From contig RMBW01000009.1 of NCBI GenBank assembly GCA_004009845.1, positions 496,001 through 560,000 on the forward strand: a DNA stretch of 64,000 nt, read 5' to 3'. The notes beneath the pieces were generated by a model. It ran no database searches and had not been told where the DNA came from. It saw nothing but the letters and a program-made list of their open reading frames with translations. Each line of letters starts with the position of its first letter. Position 1 is the first letter of the stretch. Shown here piece after piece: positions 1 through 13,500 of the stretch. Origin of the DNA: Davidsoniella eucalypti. Taxonomy: Eukaryota > Ascomycota > Sordariomycetes > Microascales > Ceratocystidaceae. Both the position numbers and the translations under genes were made by a program.

Positions 1-2302
1 GTTTGGCAGACAAAAACACCACTGAACAAGAGACCGAGCTCTATCATTTGATGCTACCTTTCGGTAAGATTAGGGGGAGGGCCAGTAGCAGTGAACGCTG
101 TCCTAGGATATATAGGCCTGTGCTCAACGATGGTACTGTTCCTAACTAGAGGAAACAAACCCGTCCACTCAACTTTAGACCTACTACTGGTGGTTAGTGA
201 GAAGGAGAGGAGGGAAGAGGAACGAGGAGAAGCAGGACTAGGACTGGGACGTTACTTGCTTGTCGTATTGTCCAGTAATTGGAATATTGCAATTATATTG
301 TATATTCTCTCCAAGCCAGTGTTTCCTGCTCTCGCTAGAAGATGAATCATATGCCCCCTTTTTGATCTGCTCTACATGTATTCCTCACAGTATTGTCCAA
401 CCCGCACTAGTGCTGCGACCGGTTTGGTCATCCGTGAGGTTGGTTACAGAAAGACGAAGGAAATGAAGAAGAAAAGAAAACATGTACATACGGTAGATAT
501 CGGCCCAAAAGAGGCCAAGCACGCAACCCAATCAAGACCAGCGGAGATGGCCATGAGGTTCCAATCTCATTTTGGCAGCAACCCACAAAGAGCTATACGC
601 TTTTTGTTCTCTTCTAAGACGGCGGTAGTGCCTTTTTCTGGTTTGGCCCAAGCCGAACCTCAAGCGAAGAACGCATAGCGATTGGGTTGGCAGGTCCAGA
701 TAAGACGCCTGTCCAACAATCAAAAAAGGAAGCAGGCCAGCACGCAGTAAAACAGGACAACCATACGAACACCGCATTCTTTCTTTTTTCTCTCTTTGCT
801 CTCGATAAGAGGACAAATGCCCGGGATATGCTGGTGCGAGACTAGGGCTTTGCCTGTTGACTGCGGGTGGCTGCTCACCGCTGTTAAGCGTAACAAGCCC
901 AGCTAGAAAGCTACTATTACGCGAATTCTGGAAAGAGACAAAGAAGTGGGATAATGTAATCCAGTAAACCCTAAGCTTCGGAGCAAACGAATTTTGGAAT
1001 CATTACAGGATATTGGTCTTTCGGTGCCCAGGCGATCCAAGCCTTGAGAAGTAGAACCCAAAGATGAACCGAACAGCCGCTACTGATAGGTTTGCTGACC
1101 GAGAACGAAAGCAACGATTTGGATAATGGAATGCATTGTAATGGCTGCCAGCCGTCGTCAAATATGGGACCGAGATGCGCTAAAAACAGCAGTCATGTAT
1201 ATTCTCTGAGTCCAAATAGGTTTCTCCAGGTCAAGTTGACAGCAAAGAAAACCTTGGGCATTAGTTTGCTTCCTATTCACGCATTCACAAATAGCATCAG
1301 TTGGAACGGGCAACGGAGCTAGCGCAATGGCTTTAATCTCCTGCTAGCTCGCCCAATCACGATGATGTGATGTGTTATTCCTACTCAAGTATGAAAAAAA
1401 AGAAGAAGGTAAATCTTGAGAGAGCAGCAAGAAGAACGGCAATAACACCGGATGGAGACGTCTTTCTTTCTTTTCCTCTTGGAGTTTCTGAGTGAGCAGC
1501 AAACAAACACGACAGAAAGCCTTGCGAAGTTAGCCCCAGCCAACCAAGCAAGACAGCACGATAATACGACGAGGATGCTGGGGGCCCGGGGTGGATATTT
1601 GGGAAAGCGATCGACTAGGGGGTGTGGCGGAGAGGAACAAAGAACGAGGGAAGAGAGGGAAAGGGGGCGAGGAGGGGTGTAGTCTAAATCAAAGAGTGTA
1701 TATATCTGAGAGGGTGTGACGGTTGGAGCTAGGCAAGGTTAATCTTAGCAGGGAAATGAGGAGCAGCAAACCAGGAGATGCTGCTGGCGCTATTATGAGC
1801 TAGACGGAGGAGGAGTAGGATGGTAGGAGGTACAGTTTGTTAATGTTGTCTTTGCAACGGCGGGTTATGGCAACTTACAGAAGCAGCAATATGGATGGCA
1901 GCATGGATGGATGGAAGAGGAAGCCCTGCATGAGCAAGTACACTGGCCGTTTACGGACTGATTTGGCATACGCTGCTGCACGCCTGTTTATGCCTCTTTG
2001 GCTGTGTGGGCTCGTGGCCAGTCTCGTTTTGCTGCTGTGTTGGTCTTGTCTCTGGTGCTTCTCACTGCTCGGAAGATTGAGTATTAATAGGAACCGGATT
2101 CCCCTCCTCATCAGCCGTTCTCTTTCTTTTTCTTTCCTTCTACTCTTCAGCCCAGAATCAATCTTACCAAGCCACCTTCCGCTTCGCTCTTCAAACTTTT
2201 TGACTTCGGTCGTCCACTCTTTAACAAGCACTTCAAACAAAGCTTATCCATTCCTTTCTACTCTTCTTTTAATTCAACCCAACCCTTTTACCAATATTCA
2301 AA
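1..2302. other. Gene-free left end and upstream region of the cell-wall protein gene
   Basis: I see no supportable gene here. The open frames are short (100 codons or fewer, apart from two overlapping frames at 1837-2457), overlap on both strands and resemble no family. The last 200 bases (about 2100-2302) are strongly pyrimidine-rich (runs of CTTT/TTCT) and lead to an A-rich start context just before the ATG at 2303. That is the usual look of the leader of a strongly expressed filamentous-fungal gene. A TATA-like run lies near 1698-1705 but is too far upstream to assign. Confidence 0.6.
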
Positions 2303-3046
2303 ATGCAGTTCTCTACTATCGCCCTTATTGCCGCCACTGGAGCCATGGCCGCTCTTCCCTACGGCACCGCCTCCGGCACTGCTGTCACTACTGCCGCCGC
2401 TCAGCAGACCTCCACTGTCTACTCGACCAAGGTCTACACAGTCACCGACTGCCCTGAGTCGGTCACTGACTGCCCCTCGCGCGCTACCAAGGTTGTGACT
2501 GACGTCGTTGCCGTCTCCACCACCATCTGCCCGGTTGAGGAGTCGGCTACCACCGCCAAGTCCAGCGCCTCTTCCACCGCCGGTGCCTACACCAACGGTA
2601 CCTCCCCCGCTGGCCCTGCCCACTACCCCGTGGCCTCTGGCACTGGCAAGGCTACTCTGCCCGTTGTCTACGGCACTGGTGTTTCCGGCAATGCCGCTGT
2701 CACTCCCTCCGCCTATGCTGATGAGACCTGCATCGCCTCCACCGTCAAGACCATCTCGACCTCGTACACCACCGTTGTCCCCACCGTCATCCTGGTTACC
2801 GAGACCGTCCCTTGCACCACCGCCACTGCCACTGGCAAGACCGGCAAGGGAACTGGTGCTGCCTCCGGCACCGGCACCGCCGCGTAAGTTACCATCTTCT
2901 GCTTCACTCTCCCAGTTTTCTTTTACTAACATGCAAATCACAGTACTTCCACCTCCACTGTCCCCGTGACTGCTGGTGCCAAGTCTCTGGCCGGTTCCGC
3001 CGCCATGGCTCTGGCCGGCGCTGTCGCCGCTTTCGCCTTCGCTTAA
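2303..3046 (+). CDS. Secreted GPI-anchored Ala/Thr/Ser-rich cell-wall protein
   Basis: Two exons, 2303-2883 and 2944-3046. The 60-bp intron starts GTAAGT, has a TACTAAC-like branch site and ends CAG, giving 227 residues. Residues 1-17 are a typical secretion signal ending AMA|ALP. The mature part is rich in Thr, Ser, Ala and Val with a few cysteines, including paired C-P motifs (TDCPESVTDCP, TTICPV), a pattern common in fungal wall and GPI proteins. Splicing replaces the early stop with an Ala-rich hydrophobic tail (about residues 212-227) after small residues near 203-211, which is a classic GPI-attachment signal. Codon third positions are overwhelmingly C or G, unlike most neighbours, so very high expression is inferred. 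That bias also leaves several other frames open, and I treat those as shadows. The protein probably acts at the plasma membrane or wall. No enzymatic domain is visible and the exact role is unknown. Confidence 0.88.
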
Positions 3047-5768
3047 GCGACTTGCTCGTGCTTAACCTCCGCAACGGCCTCCTTTGTTCCGCTAGGAGAC
3101 CAGACATGTGAAAGTTTTTTTTTGAGCGTACGGAGCCACTTCTGGGCTTTGTGTAATGACAATGACAGCCAGTGTGTAGTGCGGGCTCTTTTGCTCGCTC
3201 GATAGGGCCCGCATGCCACCACTGCTACGAGAGTCTAGGGCTTCAATATAGCATTTATTTTTTAAATTGGGATATCCTCTTTGTTTGTGCTTTTATCGAT
3301 ATTTTTGCGTTGATTCTTGATTTCTGCGCTTTATTTCAGATTTACTTGATAGGTGAATTGAATAATGTTTTTAAAATAACTTGATGTCTTCATGCCACAC
3401 TACTATAATTGTAAGAAATGACCCTAACTATATTTATAAACCCTTGTTTTCTCATGCACCATTGAATGCATACCCTTGTTCGTAGTTGCCGGTTTCAAAA
3501 GCGCATTGAGGCGCACCGACCACGTCGAGCATTGGCGAAATTAGACCGCGATTATTGTGACTTAAAATATCGATACACAATCAATGCTATGGCTGATTTA
3601 TGGAATCCTAGGCGGTGTGCAAGGTTGGGCTGGCTTGACCGTCGAGATTGCGCTGTTACAAGCGCCGCCTGGCGTTTCCAGCCAATGTTTCCCACTTCCA
3701 TATGTATCCAATTTGTCAAAGTGAAGTAAGTGCTGGCTGGTCCGTTCAGGGATTGGCTGAGTTGCGTGGCTTACTTAGGCTCCAAGACCATCCACTAATT
3801 TGTGAAGGAAGTTTCGATCACAATACATGCAGGCACGACCGAACAGTGTGGTGTGTCTGTGATTGAGTTATGTAAGGCTTCTTTCTTTATTGTGCCGGCT
3901 AAAGAGTGGGCCATTCTAAAGTTGATAAGAACTTCGCTAGCGTCATACGGCCTCAGTCGTATGTACTTGTCACCTTGGGTTTCCCACAGGAACAATAACC
4001 AAAATTTCTTTGTCTTGCTATGTTCGTTATTGTTCTTGTTTTGTGCACGCCTTTACCACGGTGGGATAAATAACAATACATTTTTCTAATGCCTTGGGCG
4101 TGCCCGAATTAGGATGGTTTGCCTAAAACACATCTGTTTGCAATAAATACAGTTATCTTTTCGCCTTTAGTCCTTGGCTTTTGCTTGGTTGCTGAAACCT
4201 CAAATAACTATGGTGTTGCTCCTAACTACTTATAGTACACATCATATACTGTGTAGTTTTTGATCTTGGACACCCTCTTCAGATAATAGGCATCCCTTGC
4301 ATGTTGGAAGGAAGAAAATCAGTTTTTATATTTGCCGTCTCATGTATTAGGATATACCAAGAAAAAGAATCAAGTACAAGTACAGATATATGTACATCTC
4401 CCTTGAAGTCCGTGTTCCAGCTCGATTCGCTCTGATACTTATCCCCTGGAATCGAATTGAGACTGTTATTTTGTTGACTGCTAAAAACTGTATCTTTACT
4501 ATACTTATGTCCATCTGTGCCGCTTTTTCCGGAAAGGAGTTGGCTTTTATATCGAACTCGTCATCATGGAAAAACATGATTGACAAAGTTCCGCACGATA
4601 AAAAGATCTCTCTATGGATTGACTCGACTTCGATTATAAGCTTTATTTACACTCCTGTTTTGCGTTCCTAGAATCCTCAAGAACAAATAAATCCCTCCCT
4701 GGCTGTCGTAACACCGCACAAATCATTGTTGTCTTGACTCATCTATGGAACAAAGGGATACGTTTTCACGTATTTGCTATCGTATTTCGATATCCCCTTA
4801 CGTAGTTAGTTTATGGACAATGTGGTACTATAAAGTAGGTCAGGGAAAAGTGTGGTTCGCAGTCAAATATATGACTTGGATATCTCGAATGGCTTGATAT
4901 CAAACAGGTACCCTTTCACTTTTACCTTGGAAATTTCCTTGCCTAAGCACAACTACAAGTATCACCCTGACTATGGATCCGATTTTCGTATCATGTGTGA
5001 TTGAATATGCTTATATGATTGGCTCCGATCCTCAAATGTCTTGCTCGTTCCTCGAATCTTCATATGAAAGGGATTGAAGGGATATAGGCTCTGTGTAACC
5101 AGGCGATGCTATAGCACAAACAAGGCAGCCCTATTTTATCTTCTGCCTTGAACGCCACGTTGGAAGCTTGGCTTTCCATTACGAAAGCTCGACTAAACTG
5201 GCCACCTTGTTCTCCTACATTAATTTTCTCCCTTACATGTAAAGCACTTTCTTCTCGCTATCTTCAGGCCGTACTTCAAACACACAAAGGGAAACCGCAA
5301 TAGAGTGAGTGAAACGGGAAATTCAAGATATTCCCGGACATCGACGCCACATCTGCATGGGACCATCTGGTATTCCTCAGACGCTCACAATAAAACGACA
5401 AAAGATAATATTTAGGGAGGAGGTGGCGTCATCTCTTGTGTTGTGTGATGCTGATACTGAGATACATCTGTAGGTTTTTTTTTTAATTCATTAATCTTAT
5501 GGAGCTATGAAGATCACATCTGTAGGTTCATTCTATACAATATGATCGATATCATACTAGATACATGGAAACTGCTATACGCGACATTCAAAGTTCTAGG
5601 TCGAGACTACCCGATATCAAAAGCAACAATGGTAAATATATGTAGCCTGCGGTATAGTTCATTGCCATGTTTCTCGCATATTTATTTATTTGACTGTGTA
5701 TTTATCATCCTATAGATAATTGGTTCAATCAATGCTAACTAGAACCAGGACATAGTATATATACTGTT
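3047..5768. other. Gene-free AT-rich spacer
   Basis: This spacer lies between the cell-wall protein gene and the converging aminopeptidase gene. It contains short open frames only, none with family resemblance or splice-supported extension. It should hold the 3' ends of both genes. No repeat, tRNA or mobile element was recognised. Confidence 0.55.
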
Positions 5769-7539
5769 CTAATCGACTAGAATCTTGGCCTCGAGGCTAC
5801 CGTAAGAAGTATAGAACTGTTCAAATAGCTTGACGGCATACAGGATATCCTTGGAGCCACCAGTTTCACGGATAGAATGCATCGATAGCTGAGGGTTACC
5901 CAGATCCAATGTGCGCACGCCCATCTTAGCCGATAGCATAGGTCCAATGGTGCTCCCGCACGACGAATCGTTGCGCACTACAAACAGCTGCAGTGGCACG
6001 CCAGCCAGGCGGGCACACTCCTGAAGAAGAACAACACCGGGAGAGTTGGTGGCATAGCGCTGGTTAGCGTTGATCTTGATGACAGTGCCCTTGTTCATGC
6101 CTGGCTGATGATCCGACTCGTACTTGCCAGCATAATTGGGATGAACGCTGTGCGCCATGTCGGCACTAACCAAGAAAGAGCGCGCTAGTGTCTGTTCAAA
6201 GGCAGCGCTCTCATCCGGCTCGCGTGTCATGCTATCCACGGACCCAACACTAGCGGTAGCAATATCGGATGCGATCAAGCGGCGCAGAGTAGACGGTAGG
6301 AAGTTACTGTTGGCGCCCTGGGCAGAGGTCGAGCCAATTTCTTCGTGATCGAAGCAAGTAGCTAGACGAATGCAGGAGTCCTTGAGTAGGGCATCCTGAT
6401 CGGCCGAAGCATTGATGATACCTGTAATGGTGCAGTAGGTCATCTCCAGGTTGTCCAGGCGAGGAGAGAAGACGAACTCGTCGTTGAGACCACCGATGGT
6501 GCTAGGTTGAACATCGTATAGGACAAGCTCAAAGTCAACAACATCTTCAACACGGACCTCAGCGTGCTTAGCAATGACATCTAGCACGTGGGGGTGATGC
6601 CGAGTGGACATCTCAGCTAGAGGCTGGAAGTCCATAGCATTGCTGTGGGATGGTTCCGGAGAGCGGTTAAGCTCGGCAGAAACGAGACCAGCGATAGGGA
6701 ACAACTGGGTCTCCTTGTTAGGATCGAAGCTGGTCGAACGATCAAGGTGGATAGCCAGCGTGGGGATGCGCAGGATAGGCTTGTCAACCTTGATTAGACG
6801 CTGAACGAAGTTGCCCTGACCATCACGGACTAGCACGCGACCAGCAATGGATAGATCACGATCAAACCAACTATGCCAGATACCACCACCATATGTCTCC
6901 ACGCCGATCTGCATGAAACCAACGTTCTGCTTCTTGGAAACAGGCTTGATTCTGAGGCAGGGCGAGTCGGTATGAGCGCCGACCATGGCGATGGGGTTGC
7001 CTGGGCTCCAGTGACCACCGACAGAAAAGGCAATGATGGACGAGCCATTGCGCGTCAGATAGTACTTGCCACTAGGTTTAATCTTGGAAGCCCATGGCTC
7101 GCGCTCGCGAAGCTTCTGGAAACCGGCCTTTTCGAGACGAGTCGAGGCGGACTTAACGGCATGGTATGCTATAAGAATGTAGCACAATAGGCCCGTGTTA
7201 GCCAAGGTAGTCACTCCCGCACTCACTTTCTCTACCAACTAGTCGCAAGACGGACGAGGGAACACGTAGGTGTGAATAGCTCTTACGGGTAGGGGAGGCG
7301 TTGACAAAGTCAACAAAGTCCTGAGCGGACGACGCAAAGGCATTCATCTTGAGGTTGGCAGCGACTGAAAATGGCCGGCGGGAAATTGCTGCGGGAGTAG
7401 AAGAAGCTACGGTAGCTTGTAGTGACGGTTTAGCTAGCGGAATTGACGGCTTACTACCGAGAAGTCTAGCCAACATAGAGCGGGCGTTTGAAGTTGATGA
7501 CGTTGTCTTGGGGACGGAAAGGAAATGAAAGCCTTGCAA
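5769..7539 (-). CDS. Aspartyl aminopeptidase, M18 metallopeptidase family
   Basis: Exons 7287-7539 and 5769-7168 (complement) are joined across a 118-bp intron (GTAAGA..TAG), giving 550 residues. The splice restores the family signature FVNASPTPYHAVKSAS at residues 78-93. M18 enzymes remove N-terminal acidic residues (Asp/Glu) from peptides using two zinc ions. The expected residues are all present: H150 in GAHTD, bridging D323 in RLDNLE, the E360/E361 pair in DHEEIGS, D421 in SADMAHSVHPN and H515 in LSMHSIRE. The C-terminal two thirds are thus intact and full length. The N-terminus is longer than the roughly 470-490 residues usual for the cytosolic or vacuolar enzyme. Residues 1-65 are rich in Ser, Ala, Arg and Lys with almost no acid, and include SRRPFSVAA, which resembles a mitochondrial presequence. 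Starts at Met1, Met22 or Met65 would give long or short forms. The family call is near certain; the localisation is inference. Confidence 0.95.
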
Positions 7540-10500
7540 AAAGCTTCAAGAATAGCTCGACGGCGAGGGAAAGGAGGGAGGGGGAAACGGGCAGAATCGA
7601 TATAGACGATGGCCTCAATAAAGAACGTATCGAATTGGTTGGACATGCGGCATGTTTTCAGAAACGAAAACGCTACCTCACATCGTTAACCCCCAACTCT
7701 GCGCCAGCACCTAAACGGCAGGAGCAAGCTCGATAAGATAATGATAATAGACGTGTCGGTTGGCCCCACTTAGCCAGCGTTTCCATGTGCTGTTGTTGCC
7801 CATTGCTGTTGTGGTTGTTGCTGAAGGTGCAAATGTGCCTATATAACATCTGGCCCCACTAGACGCTGTTAAGTATGTCCAAATCCGCCTACAACCTTGA
7901 CGAATGGCCAGCTACCCAAAGCGGCTAGCGACCGACGGCTGCCGACAGCTGTCACGTATAATGGTTCAATAAATGTCGCAAAACGTTGGCTCAAAATCCT
8001 CCCTTGTCGTTATGCATCTGATAGACTTCCTCTCTAGTATTATCCATAATCCATATGCAAAATAGATATACCAGTTGATTCATGATATCAAATAATCGAA
8101 TCAGCGCGTTGTGGTGCCCTCTAGCCCCATCGGCCAGATTTAGGGATAAGGAGAGACAATATCGCGCAGATTGAAGACAAGCCAGCCCGCCATTGTTGAA
8201 ACGAATCCACAAAGTAGACATTTAGAGTGGAGGCGGCGACAATATAGGCAGTCGGACGAATAGATTCGTCGCGAGAGAGTGGCATCGCTGATTCTACGGT
8301 TTCTGCTACATATATATTACCACCAATACTACACCGATCCCACAACCATCCATTGCATATTCAAGTAGGCCTTGGTTTCTTTTTTTCTTCTTTTTTTTTC
8401 TATGTTCGGACGAGCTTCATTATCAGGTCAGCTTCTTGAAACTGTTCAGTTGCAGACGGTAGTATAAAAAATAAAAAATAAAAGAGATGGGATAATCAGA
8501 TGGCGGTAGACCAGTTGAGTCAAAGCACGGCCAAAACAGGCAAAACAAGACAACAACAATCATCTTCTCTTCTTTTCTTTTTTCCTCTCGGCTCTTCTCG
8601 CATCGTTGCTCCCGCTGGGTTGGCGATGACAGGCAACTAGCTGGCATTCTTGGCGACCACAGAACAACAAATAACGAAAAGTAAAAGAAGAAATGAAAAA
8701 CGGTACCAAGTCAGTCCTATCCTGTCCTATAACCCTTGGTTGCTGCAAATCATCGTCAGCCGGGAAAGCAAGTCCCAGTGGATACCCGCATATTGGCAGA
8801 CGGGTTGTTCTTCTTTTCTTCCATCTCTCTACCCAAAGACCCTTTATGCATATTAAATAGCTAGTATTGCCATCCAGATGAGCACAGCATCCCCTTGTGT
8901 GATATAAAGATAGTGGGTTTTCGGCCCAAGTTGTCTACATTAACAGCAGCATAGCATGTGCAAAAATACACGGTTCCCTTCCTAGCAGTGTATCTTCCTT
9001 ATTTCAGGCTCCTCTGTAGACTCGGACTTGCACGAAATCAGAATGGTGCATGACGGAGCATTAAACCCCGGCCAAAAGCACCCCTACCATGTCTCCAAAC
9101 GTAGAGTAACAAGCTGTACTGTAGCAGAATTTCCAGCAATTTTCCCCCCTCCCTCCTGTTCTTCCTCTCTTTTTTTTTTTTCTTTTTTTTTGAGAGAGAG
9201 AGAGGCTTTTGTAGACTCTATCAACTACAAAGTGCCAAGGAAAATAGAAGAGCACAACAAGATACAACAGACACGGGAGCTTCTTTAAAGCGTCTCGAAG
9301 ACATGAAGCTGGAACAATCCGTTGAATCTGTGGCATTATTTAGCAAAGCATGAATAAGAATTTAGAAAAGGCAAATATACAAAATACATATACATCACAT
9401 ATAATAATGCCCATATCGAAAAATCGAATCCCAATCAGAGAAAGAAGAAGCAGAAAGAAAGCTGCATTTTCCTGCCTAGATGGAAAGAGGGGAAACCCCG
9501 AAGATTCAACGCTGAGCCGGGCAGACAGGACACCTGACCAAGTCACTTACCACTGGCCTGACGACTGACTAACTGGCGACACTTCTTCACATCTTTATGG
9601 ACATCTTATATGCTAAGAGGGGTAACTGTTTTTGGTTTTCTTTCGCCCGCGTCTCAAGATAGACGTTTGTGTATACATACATGCATACATACATGGTGAA
9701 AATACCTTTATCTTTCCAAACATGATATTGCTGGTTGACTGTCCCCCAAAGAACGTTTTTCCTTTGTCTTTTTCTTCGACAATATCGATCAAATTCTTGG
9801 AGACTTGTAGAAGCTAAGAATCATAGATACCAACTGTCCTTTTATCTTCAATATGAATAAGGTATCCATTACCTCTTTGGCTATCAGAACAAAGGGAAAA
9901 CAGCCAGATGGAACGGGCAGAGACCTAGGCTACTTCAGGCTTCACAAAATGGTTCTATCTAGAGCCTACTCGAGATATATTAGCCGTGTTGTCACCTTAA
10001 GAGTTGCTTCCAACTAGCCTATTTCTTACGGATAGTTTTATTATTGGTAGTCCTACTATAGCTACTTGGCCTCACTTCCTTTTCTTCCTTCTCATCTTCA
10101 CGCACCCCTGGCGGCGAGCTGTAATGCTTCGACAAAGCGACGGAGGGCTAGCGTCCCCCGTGATTGGCTCGGTCTTTCAGTACAACCTGTCTACATCGCG
10201 TTGCCCGCCTCTAGTTCAATCAATATTCCAGATGCAATGGCCATAGGGCTTCCCTCTTTCTTGTTATGTTTGTATATATTGTTTTCAGCATGGAATCTTA
10301 TAACAACCTAGATCTGTATAAAAGGCGATCGATGATGTCTGAAATAAGTCAACAAGCTACTAATTCTTTACAGCCAGACAAGTGTTTAAATGTGTCTAAA
10401 TTCTACCGTCTTCTCGTACTTTCCGCTCACACAATCAACGTGGCGGCAACTTGGCTTGCATGAGCAATATATGAGGCTGTACATATAGATTACATGAGGA

Positions 10501-13500
10501 CTAGTTATTTGTTGTTGCTTACTTACAGCTCAACTCAGCCGCTAATTTAACCACGATTGTAAAACGGCCTGAAATTTATAGACCTGGCGTGAAGTTATTT
10601 ATGTGAGCACCGAAGCCTTGAGGCGACAACAAGAAAAAGAGGGTAATGACGCATACATAAAAAAAGTCGGCCTCTCTCAAAAGCCAGCATATTCGTGTCA
10701 ATATGTTGGTTCCCGATGCATATGCATAGTACTCGCTCCTCAAATGGACTTTACCGCCCTACGGTTACAATGTTAGCTGAATAATGACTGAGCAGCGAAT
10801 GGTGTACAGATGTGCGTACATACATACAAATATGGAATGGAATGTATTCAACGGTTTCATGGCTCGTCAACTAACTACTACTACTGAAAGAAGTTGGCCC
10901 ATCGACAACATCCCCTTGCCCTGTCTGTCTTAGCCTTGCTTTGCCATAGGAAAAAGTAGTTTAGCCCTGCGTAGCCTATGGTGGTATCTGAGCCGCTGAT
11001 CTACACAATACATGGAGGGAGGATTTTGTGTACATGTATACTCGAGTTAAAAGACAAAAAAACACAATTCAGTTGTCTTTTGGCCAGCAGTGTTACTTGT
11101 CACCAACCAACTTGTCACAGAAAACCCATGGCGATGGCTCCTCAAGACATCATGATATCTACAATCTCTCAAATGTGTCAAACAGTCCCTGGATCTCTTT
11201 TGTTGCTCCTTTTTTCAATTTTCATTCTTCAGTGTACAAAAGATGGTAGGGAATATCGAGTACAAAAACAAGCCTTGGTAATGATAGAGTTATCCAAGCG
11301 AGGAACAAATAGTACGTAAATATATCGGGCTATACTTACTTCACAGCTCAGAAAATAACGCCACGTCTTTCTTATCTTACAAGTAGTTAGGTAGATCTAA
11401 ACAAGCTGTTAAAACCACGAGAACCTATACTTAATAAATCATGGTTTCGCTTGATTATTGTGAATAATCAGGCTGACTCGTCTCTATACAATGCCGCAAC
11501 ATCTACTTTCACGCAATGTCTCGCTTCATGTTTATTTTCTATGAATATAGTCATGAGGATCGTACCTTACCATCGTAAAAAGTATAGAGAACCACCACTG
11601 GCTTAATTTCCTCATTGTATGCGGCTATCATCTAGTCATATTTTACCATATATCCTCAAATTATATAGGTCATGAGACTAGGCTGCATCAGCCGCCCAGC
11701 TATCAAGTGCATGTTTTGATTCTAAGAGTACATATGTATCTATAGTTGTATAAGTCAGGTAGCCAAGACGCCCGTGCCTATGTTATAGAAACGAAAATGA
11801 TAGACATTTTGTAACAATCAATATCACGCTATACCACCAGATAAAAGCATATGGCTGATATCTGGCTATTGTAGTTTCTACCCAAGTTCATCACATATAG
11901 TAAGTGATGCCTCGTTGGGCTTCAAGGCAGCATTTTCTTTTTTTTCAGTGTTGTGTACAAGCCATCCATCTCTGCCCATCGTATGCATATATTCTACGTT
12001 GGTTGAATGATTTAGGGATCGTCATATATTAGCGAATATTATAGTTAACTAGTTGGTTATATGTTTTTACATTAACTAAAAAACATCAGCTCATGAGCCT
12101 GTTGTTGGTAAATCTACTTTAAAGTCCCAGATAATTGTGGGCAAGTCCAGGAACATAATATCAACCCGGGAAGCAAAAGGAAAAAAAAAGAAAAAAAGAC
12201 ATTCTAAAGCAGATCTTGACAAGGGAACAACAAACAGGACACAGATATGTCTAATTTTGTTTCGACGAGTCAATCAGTCAGTCAGTATAGGGTGATTTCA
12301 ACCTGCCAATGTCAACAGTCCCGAGATATCCAAGCTTCTTTTTTTTTCTTTCTTGTCATCTTGGCGACATTGGTCATATCGTTGTGCTTGGTTGGATAAT
12401 TATGTACCAACTCATGCAATGCCACCAACCAGTGGTGTAGAGTTCACTCGAACCCAACGTAGTCCCCAATACTTCCCTCTATCACTCTAGCCGGCACAAC
12501 TTTATGGGTCTTACTGGCTTGTTCTCTACTTAGAGAACGAATGTGGATGGAGAAGTCAGACCATTAATGCAAAATGAGCTGCTGCCGTCTAACAGCCCCC
12601 GATTTGTTTCATGGTTAGATCGCTCTTCAATTCCTTGCATGTATCTTGATTCTTTTTTGTTGCAAAATACTATGCCAACACGTACTACCAATCATAGAAA
12701 AACAATACAGTTTCATATGTAATCAACGAGGTTAATTCAAGTATTCAAACGACCCATGATAATTATCATGTTCTTAGCCAACCAAACAATCATGGGATCT
12801 ACCGATCGCTCACTCCTGGCGTGCATCAGTTGCTTTCTTTTTTTTTCAATGTTTCTGTGATCTACTGGCGGAATTTTTCTCTTGTTCCTTCATTCTTTAG
12901 CTCTGAAAGTTCCGCTCGTAATCTTCAGGATCGTCGAATAAATAAGTTTATGCCATCCACGGCTCGTTTGCGGTTCACAAAACTGCGGGGCTCGTTTTGA
13001 TGGTAGCAAAATAACCCTAACCCTTTCACTTTCGATCAACAAAGTTGTACATGTATGTATGGGAGGAAGACACATAATGAAATTTTGTATTTTTATAGCT
13101 GTAGTGTATCTTCGTGGAATGCATTTACATACTGATAATTCGGAACATACATAACTATATATTGATTTTATTCTTATTTATTGTGCTTACCTGCATGAGT
13201 CTTAGCTGGTAACGAACATGCATGATACCGTGATAAAGAAATATGATTTGCTAGATGTGAAGCAGGCATCAATCAGTAGGCTTCTTATGTCGGATCTCGA
13301 ATAAGGAAGAAAAAAAAAGGTCAGAGAAAGAGAAACCTAAACAAGAGGGAGACAAGGAATACAGGAAAAGCGGCTGTATCTTCGACCCTGCCGAATCTCT
13401 AGGTTGTAGTGTAGCACTATCCTAGATGCATGTTCTACAATACCAGACTGTTAGCCATACGTAGGTGTATAGTAGAAGCACGACTGTAGGTTATCAGTCT

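Noticed and set aside
2288..2969. Long frames overlapping the cell-wall protein gene on both strands (Gly-rich on -, Pro-rich on +)
   Set aside because: They arise from the strong C/G third-position bias of the true gene; they lack signal peptides and family resemblance.
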